14,860 bases of DNA from Sandarakinorhabdus sp. (GTDB lineage: Bacteria; Pseudomonadota; Alphaproteobacteria; Sphingomonadales; Sphingomonadaceae), in the NCBI GenBank assembly GCA_025458465.1, contig JALOSK010000015.1, forward strand, positions 1 through 14,860, read 5' to 3'. Of the stretch, positions 6,080 through 13,377 are shown one piece after another. A program made the translations under genes and the position numbers. The notes beneath the pieces are model-generated. The model did no database searches. It was not told the origin of the DNA and saw nothing but the letters and a program-made list of their open reading frames with translations. How positions within the stretch are numbered: the first letter of the stretch is position 1; each line of letters starts with the position of its first letter.

Positions 6080-7348
6080 ATGCCGATGCGCCGTGTCGTG
6101 GTCACTGGTCTGGGGCTGGTCACCCCCCTGGGCAGCAGCGTCGAGACCGTCTGGGCCAACATCCTCGCCTCGCAGTCCGGGGCTGGTCCGATCACCCGCT
6201 TCGATGCCTCCAACCAGGTCTGCCGCATCGCCTGCGAAGTGAAGGCCGGCGATGGCACCGGCATGACCTTCGATGCCAACAAGCGCGTCGATTACAAGGT
6301 GCAGCGCCAGGTCGATCCGTTCATCGTCTATGGCATCGATGCCGCCGGCCAGGCACTTGAAGATGCCGGCCTCACCGACATGAGCGAGGAAGAGCGCTTC
6401 CGCGCCGGCTGCTCGATCGGTTCGGGCATCGGCGGCCTGCCGGGCATCGAATCGGAATCGATCGTGCTGCACGAAAAGGGCCCGCGCCGCGTGTCGCCGC
6501 ACTTCGTGCATGGCCGGCTGATCAACCTGATTTCGGGTCAGGTCTCGATCAAATACGGCCTGATGGGCCCCAATCACGCGGTGGTCACCGCCTGCTCCAC
6601 CGGTGCGCATGCCATCGGCGATGCCGCCCGCATGATTTCGTTGGGCGATGCCGATGTGATGCTGGCCGGTGGTTCGGAAAGCGCGCTGTGCCCGCTGGGC
6701 ATCGCCGGCTTTGCCCAGGCCCGCGCGCTTTCGACCGCCTTCAACGATGAACCCACCCGCGCCAGCCGCCCTTACGACAAGGATCGCGATGGCTTCGTGA
6801 TGGGCGAAGGCGCTGGCGTGGTGGTGCTGGAGGAATATGAGCACGCCAAGGCGCGCGGCGCGAAAATCTATGGCGAGGTGATCGGCTATGGCCTGTCGGG
6901 CGATGCCTATCACGTCACGGCACCGCATCCGGAAGGGTCGGGTGCCTTCCGCTCCATGGAGATGGCGTTGAAGCGCGCCGGCCTGAACCCCGCCGACATT
7001 GATTACATCAACGCCCATGGCACCTCCACGCCGATGGGGGATGAACTGGAACTGGGCGCGGTGAAGCGGCTGTTCGGTTCGGCCATCGACAATGTTTCGA
7101 TGTCGTCCACCAAATCGGCGATCGGCCATCTGCTGGGCGGTGCCGGTGCGGTGGAGGCCATCTTCTGCCTGCTTGCCCTGCGCGATCAGGTGGCGCCGCC
7201 GACGCTCAACCTCGACAACCCGTCGGAGGCCTGCATCGGCGTCGATCTGGTGCCGCACGTGGCCAAGCAGCGCCGAATTCGCGCCGTGCTGAACAACAGC
7301 TTCGGCTTTGGTGGCACCAACGCCACGCTGGTGATGCGCAGCGTCTGA
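6080..7348 (+). CDS. fabF: 3-oxoacyl-[ACP] synthase II FabF
   Basis: FabF condenses malonyl-ACP with a growing acyl-ACP and elongates the chain. The 422-residue protein starts MPMRRVVVTGLGLVTPLG and holds the Cys-His-His triad of the family: C172 in TACSTGAHA, H313 in NAHGTST and H350 in KSAIGHLLGG (with K345). GFGGTNATLV near the end is the conserved glycine-rich C-terminal motif. The Cys-His-His set separates it from FabH (Cys-His-Asn). Start ATG 6080 is five bases after AAGAAGGA; the next ATG at 6086 is an alternative that would lose two residues. It heads a compact unit and mltG begins one base after its stop. It is separated from acpP by a terminator, although fabF commonly follows acpP. 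Confidence 0.97.
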   Translation: MPMRRVVVTGLGLVTPLGSSVETVWANILASQSGAGPITRFDASNQVCRIACEVKAGDGTGMTFDANKRVDYKVQRQVDPFIVYGIDAAGQALEDAGLTDMSEEERFRAGCSIGSGIGGLPGIESESIVLHEKGPRRVSPHFVHGRLINLISGQVSIKYGLMGPNHAVVTACSTGAHAIGDAARMISLGDADVMLAGGSESALCPLGIAGFAQARALSTAFNDEPTRASRPYDKDRDGFVMGEGAGVVVLEEYEHAKARGAKIYGEVIGYGLSGDAYHVTAPHPEGSGAFRSMEMALKRAGLNPADIDYINAHGTSTPMGDELELGAVKRLFGSAIDNVSMSSTKSAIGHLLGGAGAVEAIFCLLALRDQVAPPTLNLDNPSEACIGVDLVPHVAKQRRIRAVLNNSFGFGGTNATLVMRSV

Positions 7349-7349
7349 C

Positions 7350-8327
7350 ATGGGGAGGGGCGCCACCCGCGCGCTGCTGGTTGTCGCCGCCCTTCTGGTG
7401 CTGGTCGGCCCGCCGCTGGCGGTCGCGCCCTGGTTTGGCTGGGGCGCGGCGCCGGGCAAGGAACAGGATTTCGTCGTCAACAAGGGCGACAGCCTGGCCA
7501 AGGTGGCCAGCCGCCTGCAGGCGCAGCGGCTCGTGCGTTCGGGCGGGCAATTCCGCCTGCTGGCGCGTCTGCTGGGCGATGATCGTCCGGTGCAGGCCGG
7601 GCGCTATCGCCTGGCACCCGGCCAGCCGTGGGGCGAGATGCTGCAAACCCTGCAGGATGGCCGGGTGGAGCGCCACAGCGTCACCATCCCCGAAGGCTGG
7701 CCGTCGATCATGGTGGCCGAACGCCTGCGCGCCATTCCCGATCTGACCGGCGACATCGACGTGCCGGCCGAAGGCAGCCTGCTGCCCGATACCTATGCGT
7801 ATGAACCCGGCGAACCGCGCGCCGCCGTGCTGAAGCGGATGCAGGGTGCGATGGACAAGGCACTGGCCGATCTGTGGCCGAAACGCACCGCCCGCACCGT
7901 GGTGAAAACGCCGGCCGAAGCCGTCACGCTGGCCAGCATCGTGGAAAAGGAAACCGGCAAGGCCAGCGAGCGCCGCACCATCGCCGGCGTCTATTCCAAC
8001 CGGTTGCGGATCGGCATGAAGCTGGATGCCGATCCCACCGTGATCTATCCCATCACGCAGGGCAAGCCGCTGGGCCGGCGCATTCGCCGTTCCGAATTGC
8101 AGCGCGACACCGGCTGGAACACCTATGTGAAGCCGGGCCTGCCAAAGGGGCCCATCGCCAATCCGGGGCGGGACAGCCTGAAGGCCGTGCTGGATCCGGG
8201 CGAGACCGATGCGCTGTTCTTCGTGGCCGATGGCAGCGGCGGGCACGTGTTTGCCGCCACCCTGGCCGAACACAACCGCAACCGCGAACGCTGGTATGCC
8301 ATCCGCCGGCAACGGGGGGAGATGTGA
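7350..8327 (+). CDS. mltG: Endolytic murein transglycosylase MltG (YceG family)
   Basis: MltG cuts nascent glycan strands inside the chain and releases them from the membrane, setting strand length during peptidoglycan synthesis. The 325-residue protein has an N-terminal membrane anchor (about residues 8-26), a LysM-like region (FVVNKGDSLAKVASRL, 41-56) and the YceG domain: EGSLLPDTY (141-149), LASIVEKET with the expected catalytic Glu at E199, and GLPKGPIANPG. All are hallmarks of the family. ATG 7350 follows the fabF stop by one base (TGACATG), implying reinitiation. The purine-rich GGGGAGGGG lies after, not before, the ATG, so no Shine-Dalgarno is available. The fabF-mltG order recalls E. 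coli, where mltG (yceG) also follows fabF, there with pabC between them. Confidence 0.95.
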   Translation: MGRGATRALLVVAALLVLVGPPLAVAPWFGWGAAPGKEQDFVVNKGDSLAKVASRLQAQRLVRSGGQFRLLARLLGDDRPVQAGRYRLAPGQPWGEMLQTLQDGRVERHSVTIPEGWPSIMVAERLRAIPDLTGDIDVPAEGSLLPDTYAYEPGEPRAAVLKRMQGAMDKALADLWPKRTARTVVKTPAEAVTLASIVEKETGKASERRTIAGVYSNRLRIGMKLDADPTVIYPITQGKPLGRRIRRSELQRDTGWNTYVKPGLPKGPIANPGRDSLKAVLDPGETDALFFVADGSGGHVFAATLAEHNRNRERWYAIRRQRGEM

Positions 8328-8920
8328 GCCGCAAGCCCACACCGCGCAGGCCAGCGCGTTCGGGCAAGCGTGCTTCCGCGCGGCGCTGGCTGGCGCGGCT
8401 GGCGGCGCTGCCGCTGCTCGGCTGGGCGCTTGGCTTCGTGTGGTTCACCCTCACGCTGCCCGGCCCGGCGCCGCTGACGGCAAGAACCGATGGCGTGGTG
8501 GTGTTGACCGGTGGGGCCGGGCGTTTCCTGCGCGGGTTGGCGAGCGTGGAGGCGGGCGCGGCCCGGCGTCTGCTGGTCTCGGGCGTCGATCGCAACACCA
8601 GCCGCAAGCAGTTGGCCGCCGCCTATGACATTCCGGTGCGCCGGCTGAACACCACCGATCTGGGCTATGCCGCGATCGACACACGATCCAATGCCGAGGA
8701 AACGGCGGCCTGGGTGCGGCGCCACCGGTTCACGTCGATCCGGCTGGTGACCAGTGCCGGCCACATGCGCCGCGCGCGGCTGGAACTGGCGCGCGTGCTG
8801 CCGGATGGCATCACGGTGCTGCCCGATGCGGTGCCATCGGAACCCAAGGCGCCGGGCCTGGCCTTCGAATACACGAAATGGTTGGCGCGCCGGGCCGCGT
8901 TGCTGGCCGGGGCAGCCTGA
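8324..8920 (+). CDS. DUF218 membrane-anchored protein (YdcF/ElyC/SanA-like)
   Basis: This 198-residue protein has a very basic N-terminus, one membrane segment (about 26-45) and a periplasmic DUF218 domain. Recognisable blocks are DGVVVLTGGAGRF, ARRLLVSGVD, TRSNAEETAAWV and IRLVTSAGHMRRA, the conserved strands and acidic or Ser/Thr-rich loops of the DUF218 Rossmann-like fold. E. coli members ElyC and SanA affect envelope integrity and peptidoglycan synthesis under stress, but no reaction is established. The start is GTG 8324, overlapping the mltG stop by four bases (GTGA), with GGGGGGAG just upstream; ATG codons in this frame are absent at the 5' end. It lies between mltG and plsC, which supports an envelope role. 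Function beyond that is inference. Confidence 0.88.
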   Translation: MSRKPTPRRPARSGKRASARRWLARLAALPLLGWALGFVWFTLTLPGPAPLTARTDGVVVLTGGAGRFLRGLASVEAGAARRLLVSGVDRNTSRKQLAAAYDIPVRRLNTTDLGYAAIDTRSNAEETAAWVRRHRFTSIRLVTSAGHMRRARLELARVLPDGITVLPDAVPSEPKAPGLAFEYTKWLARRAALLAGAA

Positions 8921-9702
8921 TGGCCGCGGGCATGATGAAGGCCGGCGTGCGCGCCCAGCCGCATCGTTCTGCACTGGCCACGCTGGTGGCACTGGTGCGC
9001 ACCGTCCTGTTCCAGATCGCCTTTCTGGGCGGATCGCTGCTGCTGGTGCCGCTGGCGCTGATCCTTGGGCTGGTGGCACCGAAGGGCGGCGGCTTCCTGC
9101 TGTTCATCGGGCCCAAACTGTGGGCCGGCTGGTTCCGGCTGACCAGCCGCGCCATCACCGGCATCCGCATCGAGATCGAAGGCGATATCCCGCCCGGGCC
9201 GCACCTGTTCGCGCTGAAGCATGAAAGCGCGCTGGAAGCGATCCTGACGCTCTGGTGGTTCGAAAAGCCGGCGGTGGTGATGAAGCAGGAATTGCGCAGG
9301 ATCCCGATCTGGGGCCTGGCGTCGGCGCGGCATGGCTCCATATTCGTTGATCGGTCGGGCAGCGCCGGCATGCTGCGCGAGATGATGCGGCAAGCCCAGG
9401 CGGCGGCTGCCAGCGGCCGACCGGTGGTGATCTTCCCCGAAGGCACCCGGGTGGAGGTGGGCGAGACACCGGCCCTCGCCGCCGGCTTTGCCGGGCTCTA
9501 CAAGATGCTGAAGCTGCCGGTGGTTCCGGTCGCGCTGGACAGCGGCAGCGTCTGGCCGAAAAGCTTCATCAAATATCCCGGCACGGTGCATCTGAAGGTG
9601 GCGCCGCCCATTCCGCCCGGCCTGCCGCGCGCAGAGGTGGAAGACCGCGTGCACGCCGCCATCAACGCCCTGCAGGCGGCGCCGTCAGGCGCGGGCGCAT
9701 GA
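8920..9702 (+). CDS. plsC: 1-acyl-sn-glycerol-3-phosphate acyltransferase (PlsC family)
   Basis: PlsC adds the second acyl chain to lysophosphatidic acid, giving phosphatidic acid at the inner membrane. The 260-residue protein has two hydrophobic segments near the N-terminus (about 25-53) and then the acyltransferase blocks: H101-ESAL-E106 (block I), SIFVDRS (140-146, block II), FPEGTR (172-177, block III) and VPVALDSG (202-209, block IV). Block I is H-x4-E instead of the textbook H-x4-D; a Glu here is, to my knowledge, common in this branch of proteobacterial PlsC proteins and is likely active. The start ATG 8920 overlaps the previous stop (TGATG); ATG codons at 8932 and 8935 are alternatives. 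It lies downstream of fabF and overlaps the next gene by four bases. Acylation of a different lysolipid cannot be ruled out. Confidence 0.92.
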   Translation: MAAGMMKAGVRAQPHRSALATLVALVRTVLFQIAFLGGSLLLVPLALILGLVAPKGGGFLLFIGPKLWAGWFRLTSRAITGIRIEIEGDIPPGPHLFALKHESALEAILTLWWFEKPAVVMKQELRRIPIWGLASARHGSIFVDRSGSAGMLREMMRQAQAAAASGRPVVIFPEGTRVEVGETPALAAGFAGLYKMLKLPVVPVALDSGSVWPKSFIKYPGTVHLKVAPPIPPGLPRAEVEDRVHAAINALQAAPSGAGA

Positions 9703-10652
9703 TCGGCAAGCGGCGCTGGCCGCTGCTGCTGGCCCTGCTGCCGTTGCTGCTGGGGCTGGGCGTCTATTGGCAATTGTGGCGCGGTTGGGCTGATGGCTTT
9801 GAAGCCACGTTGGCGCGCTGGTTCCCCGGCGAGCGCCCGGTGGCCACCGGCTTTCCCTACCGGCTGGAAGCGGAACTGGCTGATGTCGCCCTTGCACACG
9901 ATGGCGGCGTGGGGCTGGGCCTGAAGGTGGACCGCCTGCGGCTCAACCGCGGGCCGTGGCGGCCGGAATTGACGGTCTTTCAGGGGCAGGGGATTGCCCT
10001 TGCGGCGCGGTTTGGCGCCCTGACGCCGCGGCTTGCCGCGGCGGTTGGCACGGCCAGCCTGAAGCTGGACGGTGATCGCCTGGCCCGGCTGTCGATCGCG
10101 CTGCCGGCAGCGCGTGGCAATTTCGGGCTTGGCCCCGATGTGGTGGCCGAACGGATCGAGCTTCATGCCCGCGAACGCATCGGGCCGAAGCAAGGCAACG
10201 CCGTGCTGCCGCCGCGCGGCCAGCTGGTGCTGAATGCCACCGGGCTGCGGCTGGGGCAGGGCGCAGCGATCAGCCTTGCCGGGGATGCCACCGTCCGCGG
10301 CCCGCGCCGGCTGGACGATCTGGGCCGTTGGCAGGCCGGTGGCGGCAGCATCGATCTGACGCTGGCCGGCAGCGATGCCACCGGCGAACTCTTTGCGCTG
10401 GAAGCCACCGTCGTGCCTGTGCAGGACGGGCCAAGGCTGGCGGGCACCATCAGCACGGTCTGCCCGCTGGCGGTGCAGGCCGCTCTGAACGGAACCGATG
10501 CACCGCGCGAGCTGCGCCTGCGGGCACCGGTGCGGCTGGCCATCGAAACGGCGCTGCCGGCTGGCGGGCCTGCCGCGCTGTCTGGCCTGCCGGCCGATCT
10601 GGCTGTCCGCGCCCGGCGGGCGCAATTGCCGGCCTGCCCCAGGCTTGCTTGA
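9699..10652 (+). CDS. DUF2125 family protein
   Basis: A 317-residue protein with one N-terminal membrane segment (about 7-25) and a long beta-rich extracytoplasmic part. The spacing after the anchor, the GFPYRLEAEL block (51-60), the repeated hydrophobic beta strands and the ending RRAQLPACP match what I know of DUF2125, a family typical of Alphaproteobacteria with no assigned reaction. No catalytic residues stand out. Its ATGA start overlaps the plsC stop, so it is translated with plsC. A structural or transport role at the envelope is conceivable because of its neighbours, but this is inference. No terminator is seen after it. Confidence 0.8.
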   Translation: MIGKRRWPLLLALLPLLLGLGVYWQLWRGWADGFEATLARWFPGERPVATGFPYRLEAELADVALAHDGGVGLGLKVDRLRLNRGPWRPELTVFQGQGIALAARFGALTPRLAAAVGTASLKLDGDRLARLSIALPAARGNFGLGPDVVAERIELHARERIGPKQGNAVLPPRGQLVLNATGLRLGQGAAISLAGDATVRGPRRLDDLGRWQAGGGSIDLTLAGSDATGELFALEATVVPVQDGPRLAGTISTVCPLAVQAALNGTDAPRELRLRAPVRLAIETALPAGGPAALSGLPADLAVRARRAQLPACPRLA

Positions 10653-10738
10653 AGCGCGCCTCGCGCAAATCATCCACATAAACGAATATTTAAGCATGTT
10701 TGGCCCATAACGGATGTATCTCGTCGGGGGATTCGAAC

Positions 10739-11284
10739 ATGCGCTTCACCGTTCTTGCCGGTTTGCTGGCGGCCACTCTTGCAGCGCCTGCTGCCGCCGT
10801 CACCAGCTTTGATTTCCGTTTCGACAACACGCCGGACAGCACGGTGATCGCGCCGATTGTCGGCACCGGCAATTTCACCACGCCGGACACGCTGGGCTTC
10901 GGCGATTTCGCCCTGTCCAGCCTGAGCAGTTTCACCTTCAGCTTCACCTTTGGCAGCGTGACGTTCGACGAAGGCGATATCACCACACCGCTGGCCAATG
11001 TGATCCTGCGGATCAGCCAGAACGGGCCGATGACACTGCTGAACTTCGGCGGCACGGGTGGTGGCCCGCAGGGCGGCTCTTTCGACCTGTCGAACGGCTC
11101 GAATGTCCTGTCGTTCCAACCGAACTTCGGCGTGCTCTATTTCATGGACAGCAATTTCGGCACGTTCATGGCTGAACCTGCAACGGTTGCCGTTGTGCCG
11201 GAACCGGCAAGCTGGGCGATGCTGATTGCCGGCTTCGGGCTGGTGGGCGCGGTGGCCCGCCGCCGCCGCGCTGCGGTGGCCTGA
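10739..11284 (+). CDS. Secreted PEPxxWA-CTERM sorting-domain protein
   Basis: The 181-residue protein starts with a signal peptide (MRFTVLAGLLAATLAAPAAA, cleavage after residue 20) and ends with a sorting signal: VPEPASWA (153-160), a hydrophobic segment MLIAGFGLVGAVA and the basic cluster RRRR (174-177). This tripartite tail is recognised by exosortase-type enzymes and is the variant common in sphingomonads. The middle is low in charge, rich in Gly, Ser, Thr, Phe and Asn, and probably beta-structured; I recognise no enzyme domain. The start 10739 gives the signal peptide directly; GGGGGA at 10726-10731 may serve as ribosome-binding site. No exosortase is in the window. The 86 bases upstream contain an AT-rich patch (10676-10700), the likely promoter area, but no clear -35/-10. 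The expected product is a surface or extracellular matrix protein; the specific role is unknown. Confidence 0.9.
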   Translation: MRFTVLAGLLAATLAAPAAAVTSFDFRFDNTPDSTVIAPIVGTGNFTTPDTLGFGDFALSSLSSFTFSFTFGSVTFDEGDITTPLANVILRISQNGPMTLLNFGGTGGGPQGGSFDLSNGSNVLSFQPNFGVLYFMDSNFGTFMAEPATVAVVPEPASWAMLIAGFGLVGAVARRRRAAVA

Positions 11285-11306
11285 TCGCGCCAGGATGGCA
11301 GCAAGG

Positions 11307-11335
11307 AAAAAGGCCGCTGGCACCCGCCAGCGGCC
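11307..11335. terminator. Hairpin terminator between convergent genes
   Basis: GGCCGCTGGC (11312-11321) pairs perfectly with GCCAGCGGCC (11326-11335) around an ACCC loop. The A-run at 11307-11311 gives a T-run on the minus strand, so it should stop the minus-strand gene ending at 11360. On the plus strand the following GTTCT is a poor T-run, so termination of the PEP-CTERM transcript may be weaker. Confidence 0.8.
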
Positions 11336-11359
11336 GTTCTGCTGTTCCGGCGATGCGAT

Positions 11360-12322
11360 TCAGCGGGCGATGCCGATGGCCACCTCGCTCACCCAGCCCT
11401 TGGTGCCAAGCTCGTCGGTGACTTCCCAGAAGCCGCCCTGCTTGTTGCCAGTGGGATAGAGCATGGCGCCGCCATCCAGTGGCTTGATCACCTTGGCATT
11501 CAGCGCAGGCCCCGCGAACATGCGCCCCGGGTTCTTCATCACCACGGCGCGTTCGGCCTGCGGTCCACCGGCGGCCGCTTCCAGCCCACCCAGATCGCTC
11601 ACCAGCTTGTTGAAGGCATCCAGATAGGCCAGCGCCACCACCTGGCCGATTTCGGTATCCGCATAACCGCGTGCGCCGGCCCCACCCAGGATGCCGCCGC
11701 CAAAGATGCCACCGCCGGCCCCGAAGCCGACATCGCTCTTGGTCGCCTGGCCTTCGGTGACGAATTCCTCCGAAGATTTGTTGTTCACCATCTCCAGCGT
11801 GACGTTGGCGCTGCGCTTCTTGACGTTGATGCCGCCCAGCAGCGCGCCACCCACACCCGGCACCACCGCGCCCAGCAGGCCACCAAGGCCAAAGCCGCCC
11901 TTGTTGCGATTGGCGGTGACGATGTTGGGGATCATGGTGAAATCGGCTTCCACCATCTGGCCCTTGCCGATGGTGCCGCCGCCGCGGGTTTCGCCGGCGG
12001 CGGCCAGAGCGCGTTCCTGCTGCATCGCCGCCATGCCGCGCTGCGACCGGTTGACGAGGCGGAAACAGCCCGATTTCTGGGCATAGATGCGCAGCAGCGC
12101 TTCCGGCGAACCAAGGCCAAGGCCTTCCCACCAGCGGGTTTCCGGGTCGCTGATGCCCAGCGTGCCGATCGGCTTGGCACAGGTGGGCAGTTCGGCGGTC
12201 TTGGCCGCCCGCTGCTTCTCGATCCCGCCCTTGCGGCCGGCATCAATCTGCGCCTGCGCCGGCATTGCCGCCAGCATGGCAACGCCCGCCCACAGGCCGG
12301 CCATTCGCGCCATCATTGTCAT
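11360..12322 (-). CDS. Secreted CsgG-like protein with C-terminal SH3-like domain
   Basis: The 320-residue protein has a signal peptide (cleavage after AQA, residue 24). A CsgG-like region follows at about 50-245: GSPEALLRIYAQKSGCFRLVNRS, the QQERALA segment, GKGQMVEADFTMIPNI, then VKKRSANVTLEMVNNKSSEE and DTEIGQVVALAYLDAFNKLV. CsgG proteins form outer-membrane pores for curli or holdfast export; this one lacks the lipobox cysteine of CsgG, so it is probably periplasmic or inserted differently. Two glycine-rich stretches (142-164 and 199-219) interrupt the domain. Residues 277-313 resemble a bacterial SH3 domain (KVIKPLDGG...FWEVTDELGTKGWVSE), which often binds peptidoglycan. The start 12322 is chosen for the signal peptide and the GGGGA upstream. 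It is monocistronic, with no curli genes nearby. Role not known; assignment to the CsgG fold is by motif reading. Confidence 0.75.
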   Translation of the reverse strand: MTMMARMAGLWAGVAMLAAMPAQAQIDAGRKGGIEKQRAAKTAELPTCAKPIGTLGISDPETRWWEGLGLGSPEALLRIYAQKSGCFRLVNRSQRGMAAMQQERALAAAGETRGGGTIGKGQMVEADFTMIPNIVTANRNKGGFGLGGLLGAVVPGVGGALLGGINVKKRSANVTLEMVNNKSSEEFVTEGQATKSDVGFGAGGGIFGGGILGGAGARGYADTEIGQVVALAYLDAFNKLVSDLGGLEAAAGGPQAERAVVMKNPGRMFAGPALNAKVIKPLDGGAMLYPTGNKQGGFWEVTDELGTKGWVSEVAIGIAR

Positions 12323-12392
12323 CCAAAAATCCCCACGTTCAGGTTTTACGGCAACGGCGGGCCCGGAAGCCCGTCGCCAAGTTGCGCGACCT

Positions 12393-12414
12393 GTTATCGT
12401 TGCGCGGGTTATCG
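12393..12414 (-). repeat. Direct repeat upstream of the CsgG-like gene
   Basis: On the minus strand CGATAAC occurs twice, at 12408-12414 and 12393-12399, 15 bases apart, about 70 bases before the CsgG-like start. Direct repeats at this spacing can be activator half-sites, but two 7-mers may be chance. Confidence 0.25.
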
Positions 12415-12459
12415 CATGGCCCGGCTGCGATTGGCAAAGCCCAATTGCGCAGGCTCGGT

Positions 12460-13377
12460 TCAATCCGCGTCGGGGTGGTCGCGGCCGAAATCGGGCTTGT
12501 CCGTGTCCTGGCCTTCATCGATGATCGATCGGCGGATGGCGCGGGTGCGAGTGAACAGGCTTTCCAGCGCCTCGCCATCGCCCCAGCGGATGGCACGCTG
12601 CAGCGCCACCAGATCCTCGGTGAAGCGGCCCAGCAGTTCCAGCACGGCCTCGCGGTTGTTCAGGAACACGTCGCGCCACATCACCGGATCGCTGGCCGCG
12701 ATACGGGTGAAATCGCGAAAACCGCCGGCGGAATATTTGATCACCTCGCTCTTGGTCACTTCCTCAAGGTCGCTGGCGGTGCCGACGATGGAATAGGCGA
12801 TCAGGTGCGGCAGGTGGCTGGTCACGGCCAGCACGCGATCATGGTGGGGGGCGTCCATCAGGTCCACCCGGGCGCCCAGCCGCCGCCAGAATTCCGAAAG
12901 CCGTTCCACCATCACCGCATCGGCACGCGGCGGCGGGGTGATGATGCACCAGCGGCCCTTGAACAGGCTGGCAAAGCCGGCATCCGGCCCGGATTTCTCG
13001 GTGCCGGCCACCGGGTGGGCGGGGATCACGTGCACGCCGGGCAGGGCCGTGCCCAGCACGCGCGCCACGCTTTCCTTCACCGATCCCACGTCGGAAACCA
13101 CCGTGTCGGGCGCCAGATCTGCGGCGATGTCGGCGGCGACGGCGGCCATGGCGCCCACCGGCACACACAGGATGACGAGATCGGCATCCATCACGGCGGT
13201 GCCGGCGTTGTCGGCCACGTCATCGGCCAGGCCCAGTTCGGCAACGCGCGCCCGCACCTCCGCACTGGCATCATGGGCGTTGATCGCCACGGTGGGCATT
13301 GCCTCCCGGATCGCGCGCGCCAGGCTGGAGCCAATCAGGCCCATGCCGATGATGGCCACCCGCGCAAACGGCAGCAT
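12460..13377 (-). CDS. tyrC: Prephenate/arogenate (cyclohexadienyl) dehydrogenase
   Basis: This enzyme oxidatively decarboxylates prephenate or arogenate in tyrosine synthesis. The 305-residue protein starts with a Rossmann NAD site ([14 protein letters not shown], GxGxxG at 11-16), then SDVGSVKE and [11 protein letters not shown] with the catalytic-type His121, and SHLPHLIA (187-194). These are the family's signature blocks, and there is no fused chorismate mutase or ACT domain. The start ATG 13377 shares one base with the hisC stop (TGATG); GTG at 13380 is an alternative. GAAGGGG lies upstream. The hisC-tyrC pairing is known from Zymomonas mobilis, where TyrC is a cyclohexadienyl dehydrogenase; substrate preference here cannot be read from sequence. 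The extended tail ([18 protein letters not shown]) is acidic and likely disordered. Confidence 0.93.
   Translation of the reverse strand: MLPFARVAIIGMGLIGSSLARAIREAMPTVAINAHDASAEVRARVAELGLADDVADNAGTAVMDADLVILCVPVGAMAAVAADIAADLAPDTVVSDVGSVKESVARVLGTALPGVHVIPAHPVAGTEKSGPDAGFASLFKGRWCIITPPPRADAVMVERLSEFWRRLGARVDLMDAPHHDRVLAVTSHLPHLIAYSIVGTASDLEEVTKSEVIKYSAGGFRDFTRIAASDPVMWRDVFLNNREAVLELLGRFTEDLVALQRAIRWGDGEALESLFTRTRAIRRSIIDEGQDTDKPDFGRDHPDAD

Noticed and set aside
5897..7501. 534-codon minus-strand open frame opposite fabF
   Set aside because: It covers fabF and its leader antisense, with no ribosome-binding site or domain; composition is shadow-like.
10676..10738. Sigma-54 promoter before the PEP-CTERM gene (TGGCCC at about 10701)
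   Set aside because: The -12 GC element at the required spacing is absent.
12345..12385. Hairpin downstream of tyrC as intrinsic terminator
   Set aside because: The stem needs a 3-base bulge and no T-run follows on the minus strand.
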